64,000 nucleotides of DNA from Cutaneotrichosporon cavernicola (lineage: Eukaryota > Basidiomycota > Tremellomycetes > Trichosporonales > Trichosporonaceae), in NCBI RefSeq assembly GCF_030864355.1, contig NC_083393.1:2852001-2916000 (forward strand), given 5' to 3'. The translations under genes were made by a program, and so were the position numbers. The notes under the pieces are model-generated. The model saw nothing but the letters and a program-made list of their open reading frames with translations. It had not been told where the DNA came from and searched no databases. Positions 60,278-64,000 of this stretch are shown in pieces; position 1 is the first letter of the stretch; every line of letters starts with the position of its first letter.

Positions 60278-60658
60278 CCGAGTGAACGTTTGAACGTTAC
60301 GTCAAGCCCCGTTGTGGGCCATGCGCGATTGTATTGTACTCCTGGATGATGATGACGCCATATCCTGTATAACGTTAGTGTGGATGGACCAAGAGCCATC
60401 CGATGAATGCTGAACTATGCCAGCTGTGCAGGGAGGTGGTCCCAACTGAGCTGAGAAGCTGATCGGAAGCGTGAGCGGGGATACCAATCTGTGAGCCACC
60501 CAAACGTTTACAGCGGACGTGGGCGAAGTGTGAACGCCCTGGCAGCGACCATTGGCGAACGGAGGCTGAATCAATCACTCCACATGCATGAGGCGTGCAT
60601 ATGACGCTGCGCCCCGCCCTCCGCATCAAGCGGCGCAATGTACAATCCCCTCTCCGAG
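60278..60658. other. Convergent 3' intergenic region
   Basis: 380 bp between the BUD14 and FKBP stops, which face each other. Expected to hold the two 3' ends; no gene seen. Confidence 0.4.
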
Positions 60659-61671
60659 TTAGAGCTCGCCCTTGGCCGGCTTGCGGTTCTTGATGTCGAC
60701 GAGCTCGACGTCGAAGATGAGGTTGGACCGGGGCGGGATGACGGGCGGGAAGCCCGACTCGCCTGGGGTCAGTAACGGAGCGGGTGATAGCGTAGACTCG
60801 ACCACATCGTTCCGGCCCGAATGCGCGTATTGCAGCTGGCCAGCGCCTTTTAGTGCGCGCTTGAAAGCTCGAGCGTGGAATCCCTCTCCTTCCAGCCGCC
60901 CAAGATCGACAGACCGGCCCACATGGTGGATCCCAACAGCAGCTCCGAGATGTATGTTAGGATATACACGGCCCAGAGGAACGGCTCGAATTCCCCACTT
61001 GCACGCTCGGAGACGCACTGCGTACGTCCAATCAGGCCGACGACACGCTGGCTCGAGATTCCGATCAGCCTGCGTCTGCGTCGTTCTCGGCCAATTGCTG
61101 GCCCACGACTGCACTTCTCCCTCCTTCCTTTCCCCCGCACACAAGCACACCAGACACATCCCACGCACCATAGGCCATGTGGTAGGGAATCGTGAGAAGA
61201 CGCTTCTCGCCAATGCACATGTCCTTGAGGCCCTCGTCCCAGCCCGCGATCACCTGTCCGGCACCGAGCGTAAAGTCGAGGGGCGAGTTGCGGTCGCGCG
61301 AGCTGTCAAACTTGGACCCATCTTCGAGCGTGCCGGTGTAGCTGGTGTTAGCTGCATGAACGACGTGGACGGTTTGGGCCAAGCTACAGAGTCGCTTGTG
61401 CAGCCTCTATCTCGGCGCACACTGGCAGCTGGCTTGCCAATGTTCGTCTTGGTCTCCGGACTCGGGGCTCTTGGACTCGCCAAGCCCACGCCCAAGCCCA
61501 CGCCTAACTCCAACCCAACCCCAACCCGACTCACTGCATGGCGAGCTTGTCGCCCTTGCGCGTCTTGATGGGACAGCTGTCCGGCACCTCGACGACCTTG
61601 ATGTCGAGCTCAGCCGCGGCGGCGTAGCCGGCAAGCGCAAGAGTGAGGATCTGGGCAATGAAGCTGACCAT
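60659..61671 (-). CDS. FPR2: ER-type FKBP peptidyl-prolyl isomerase
   Basis: Exons 61671-61535, 61341-61169 and 60762-60659 give 137 residues, the usual size of FKBP2/Fpr2. A signal peptide ([20 protein letters not shown]) precedes one FKBP domain: [75 protein letters not shown]. Active-site Tyr, Phe, Asp, Trp and the ESGFPP loop are present. It should speed proline isomerisation in the ER and bind FK506. The C-terminus KGEL could be a weak ER-retention signal. Introns of 193 and 406 nt are the longest class here; the first starts with a G-rich run. The splice sites restore the HYTGT and AYGESG family sequences exactly. Confidence 0.92.
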
Positions 61672-63279
61672 GACTGTAAGAGATGCTGGTAAACTAGAGT
61701 ATTGAGTGAGTAGCCCAGTAATCAGCGCCTCGGCCCGACACGACCATTCAATCTTCCACGTGTCGTCTACGTCAGAGTGGCAACACGTGCCAAGGTACAG
61801 TGGGGCGGAGTGGCAGAATTTGATCCCGTCGCCCCGATCAGAGTGGGGAGATGGATGAGCAGTTTGAGTGAAACACGATCATCCACATCGAGATGGCCTC
61901 GGACATCCCACTGTGAATTGAGTCAACCAGATCATGAAATCACCAGACGGCCCCCACTTGTCGTATTCTCATGTTGCTCGTGTCCACACGCGATAATGTG
62001 GTCTGGCTTGGCTTGGCTTGGCTGTGGGACGCCGTTCCCTATCCCACCGATTGCCCACCGGCGCTTATGCTCGCCGATTCTTGTCCGAAGCGGACGCCTT
62101 CTCGCACGAGGGATACGCGCTGGCACTCAAGTATGGTGCTTTATTTGCGACCGGTCCCGAAACCCGAGCGATTCCCGCATATCCGTAAATTGCGCCACTG
62201 TACTTGTACATTCCGTGGCTGAGGACGTGGGTGAAGGTGGGAATGCTTCTCTGCTCAAGACGGTGAGGACTTTTCCCTCTTTCCTCTCTTTTCTCGTTGC
62301 GTTCCTTAGGGTCGATAATGATCGGGTGAGGGTGAGATGCTGGAATTGGGGTGGGGATTGTGGGTGGGGAAATGGTAGGGTTTGTCAAGTCGTTGCATAA
62401 GCCGTCGGCATGCAAGGATAACGCGAGCACAAGCTAGTGGCCGTGGGCGCCAAGGCGGCGGTATGGCTGCGTGCACGGTCTGGGTGGCTGGTCGGCATGG
62501 TCGGCATGGTCGGTATGGCAAAGTGAATGGTGTGTAGTGATGAACCTGCATAGCTGCATGCTTGATGGAAGGCTGGGCCTGGTTTTGGACAATGGGCCAT
62601 GGACCAGCAGAGGCAGAGGCTGAGGCTGAGGCTGAGCATGTTACGTTTGTGGGGGCAGAGTGCGAGCAAAAGGCACAACTTACTCAGCTTACTCATTTGT
62701 ATTGGTGTGTTGCACGTAATCGATCCAATAACACGGCACGTGTCACCCTTACTGTTACTATAGTTCCTCGCATCCACGCCGACTTACCAACTACAGAACT
62801 TGCCCAAAAACCGCAGCCCCCGACCCGCAAGGCTCCCAACTCTGTCCCAAAGTATTCGACATTCCTCTGGCTAGCGGTAACCTGCGGCCGACAGCTCGTT
62901 GCCTTTGCTGGTCCGGAGCCGGGGTCCCCCACCTGAATTGGTTTACATTGTAGAGTGTCTCACCTTGGTTCCGCAGCCCGTGCGCTTGCCTTCCCTCCCA
63001 TTCCCAAGACCAGAACGGAGTCGTGATTTTGTATATCCCATCCTCTGCCAGCCTCTAGCCGCAGTCCTGGAGCCTGGGAAAGCTGGGAAAGAAAGAGACA
63101 ACTACACAGCCACATATACATAGGAAAGGACTTGGTAGAACCCTGCCTGTTTCTAACACCCTGGCCAGGCATCCCCCACAGCCGTACTGTACTTAGAACA
63201 CATTGCTCCCCACTCGACATCTCCTGCCGTTCGTTGTTGTTGAACATACACACTACACCTTGTCTCCAGTATATCGGCA
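61672..63279. other. 1.6-kb divergent intergenic region
   Basis: Between the FKBP start (minus) and the fourth Zn2Cys6 start (plus). A 207-codon plus-strand frame (61777-62400) has no motif or signal and I reject it. A GAGGCT-type hexamer repeat lies at about 62610-62635. Confidence 0.4.
62610..62635 (+). repeat. GAGGCT/GAGGCA hexamer repeat
   Basis: About four head-to-tail hexamers (two variants) upstream of the last transcription-factor gene. Confidence 0.8.
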
Positions 63280-64000
63280 ATGGATCCCGGTACATACGGT
63301 CACGGCCACGGCATCCAGTTTGTGCAGAAGAAGGCGCCGATTCGGCGTCCTCGGAAGGCGTAAGTAAAATCACGGAATACGCCCCTGGTAGTCTTGTTGA
63401 TTGCTGATTCCCCAAAAGCTGTACCATATGCCGTGGTCTCAAGGTGCGTTTTTCATCCATTCCATTTCAGCCTTGGCTCACCACCCAATTTCCCCATCCC
63501 CAAACCTTGTCTAGCGTCCTAACATCCAGACTCGCTGCTTGCCTGATGGCGATGATAAGGACCCCCAGTCCTGTTGCTCACGGTGTGCGCGACTCAGTCT
63601 CCAGTGCGAGTATTCGCGGGCCCGACGAGGAAGGTGAGTGGCTCAAGTGGATTGAGATAATTTCAAGCTTGGGTAACTGACCTGTTTTAGGAAGACCAGC
63701 GACAATGAACACAATTCGCCCCCCTCTGGCGAGTCGTTGAAGGAGTCGCATATGCCAAACAGACTGGGCCCGGGCAATAATGGCTTTGCCTCCCAGCGCG
63801 GCAAGTGGGACCTGATGTCGGCCTACGACAACAACCCGAGTAGTGACGGGCGCATGTTTTCCTCTGCCATGCTCGACAACAAGAATCCCCAGTGGCCCCA
63901 GCCCCAGCCACGCAATAGCCTGATCCAGAATGCGGACGACCACTCTCCCGTCATGTACCCGACGTCAAACGGCTCCGAGACACATCCGTCACCCCTTGCG
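63280..64000 (+). CDS. Zn2Cys6 transcription factor, 5' part (TF4)
   Basis: Exons 63280-63359, 63419-63443, 63530-63633 and 63691 onward; the gene runs off the window. The N-terminus MDPGTYGHGHG leads to a basic RRPRKA and the zinc cluster CTICRGLKTRC, LPDGDDKDPQ, SCCSRCARLSLQCEY. The loop between the third and fourth Cys is long (11 residues) and Asp-rich, as in some basidiomycete zinc-cluster factors. After it the sequence is polar and low-complexity. Exon 2 is just 25 nt and splits the cluster. It is expected to be a nuclear regulator; the Fungal_trans part, if any, lies beyond the window. Introns are 57-86 nt. Confidence 0.8.

Noticed and set aside
60763..61168. Hidden snoRNA in the 406-nt FKBP intron
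   Set aside because: I looked for C/D boxes (TGATGA and CTGA with flanking pairing) and saw no convincing set.
61777..62400. 207-codon plus-strand frame
   Set aside because: No domain, signal or codon bias, and it lies in the promoter region of two divergent genes.

Overview
This window looks like nuclear DNA of a basidiomycete yeast. Genes are GC-rich and dense with introns. Most introns are only 31-46 nt long, with 36 nt the commonest size, and many carry a CTGAC/CTAAC branch site a few bases before the final AG. The protein set (Cwc2, Dis3, Alg2, Trs23, Bud14, Mix23 and several Zn2Cys6 factors) is that of a Tremellomycete. Trichosporonales is my best guess, from gene style only. All exon models were built by eye from reading frame, splice signals and family alignment from memory. 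Every spliced model closes in frame, but none has transcript support.

Layout. 1-10.1 kb holds compact housekeeping genes in alternating orientation: LCL2, UBA4, CWC2, DIS3, ALG2 and a WRAP53-like WD protein. 10.5-20 kb holds a 1,620-residue Ulp2-type SUMO protease, MIX23, TRS23 and a secreted fasciclin-domain protein. 21.8-33 kb holds two Zn2Cys6 regulators, a membrane J-protein, an alpha/beta hydrolase and a secreted GH5 glucanase. 34-42 kb holds an agmatine-deiminase-family protein, a third Zn2Cys6 regulator and an allantoinase. 43-44.4 kb holds mitochondrial malate dehydrogenase. 44.4-48.4 kb lacks recognisable protein genes but carries four intron-containing tRNA-Ser genes on one strand. 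48.4-60.3 kb holds glutathione reductase, an AGC-type kinase with a long tail, and a BUD14/TEA4-like SH3 protein. 60.6-64 kb holds an ER-type FKBP and the start of a fourth Zn2Cys6 regulator that runs off the window.

How the genes relate. There is no single operon-like pathway, as expected for a fungus. Neighbours form mostly tail-to-tail pairs with very short gaps (33-53 bp in three cases) and head-to-head pairs with shared promoters. Allantoinase, the agmatine deiminase relative and the Zn2Cys6 factor between them could form a nitrogen-scavenging neighbourhood; this is inference.

Most notable. The allantoinase carries an in-frame insert of about 119 residues with several membrane-like hydrophobic segments, placed between metal-binding motifs of the enzyme. 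Also of interest are the tRNA-Ser cluster with a conserved downstream T-tract, 13-nt microexons in two genes, a glutathione reductase with two plausible start codons, a Ulp2 protease whose catalytic domain is split by about 160 residues, and a kinase tail built of degenerate Ser-rich repeats.
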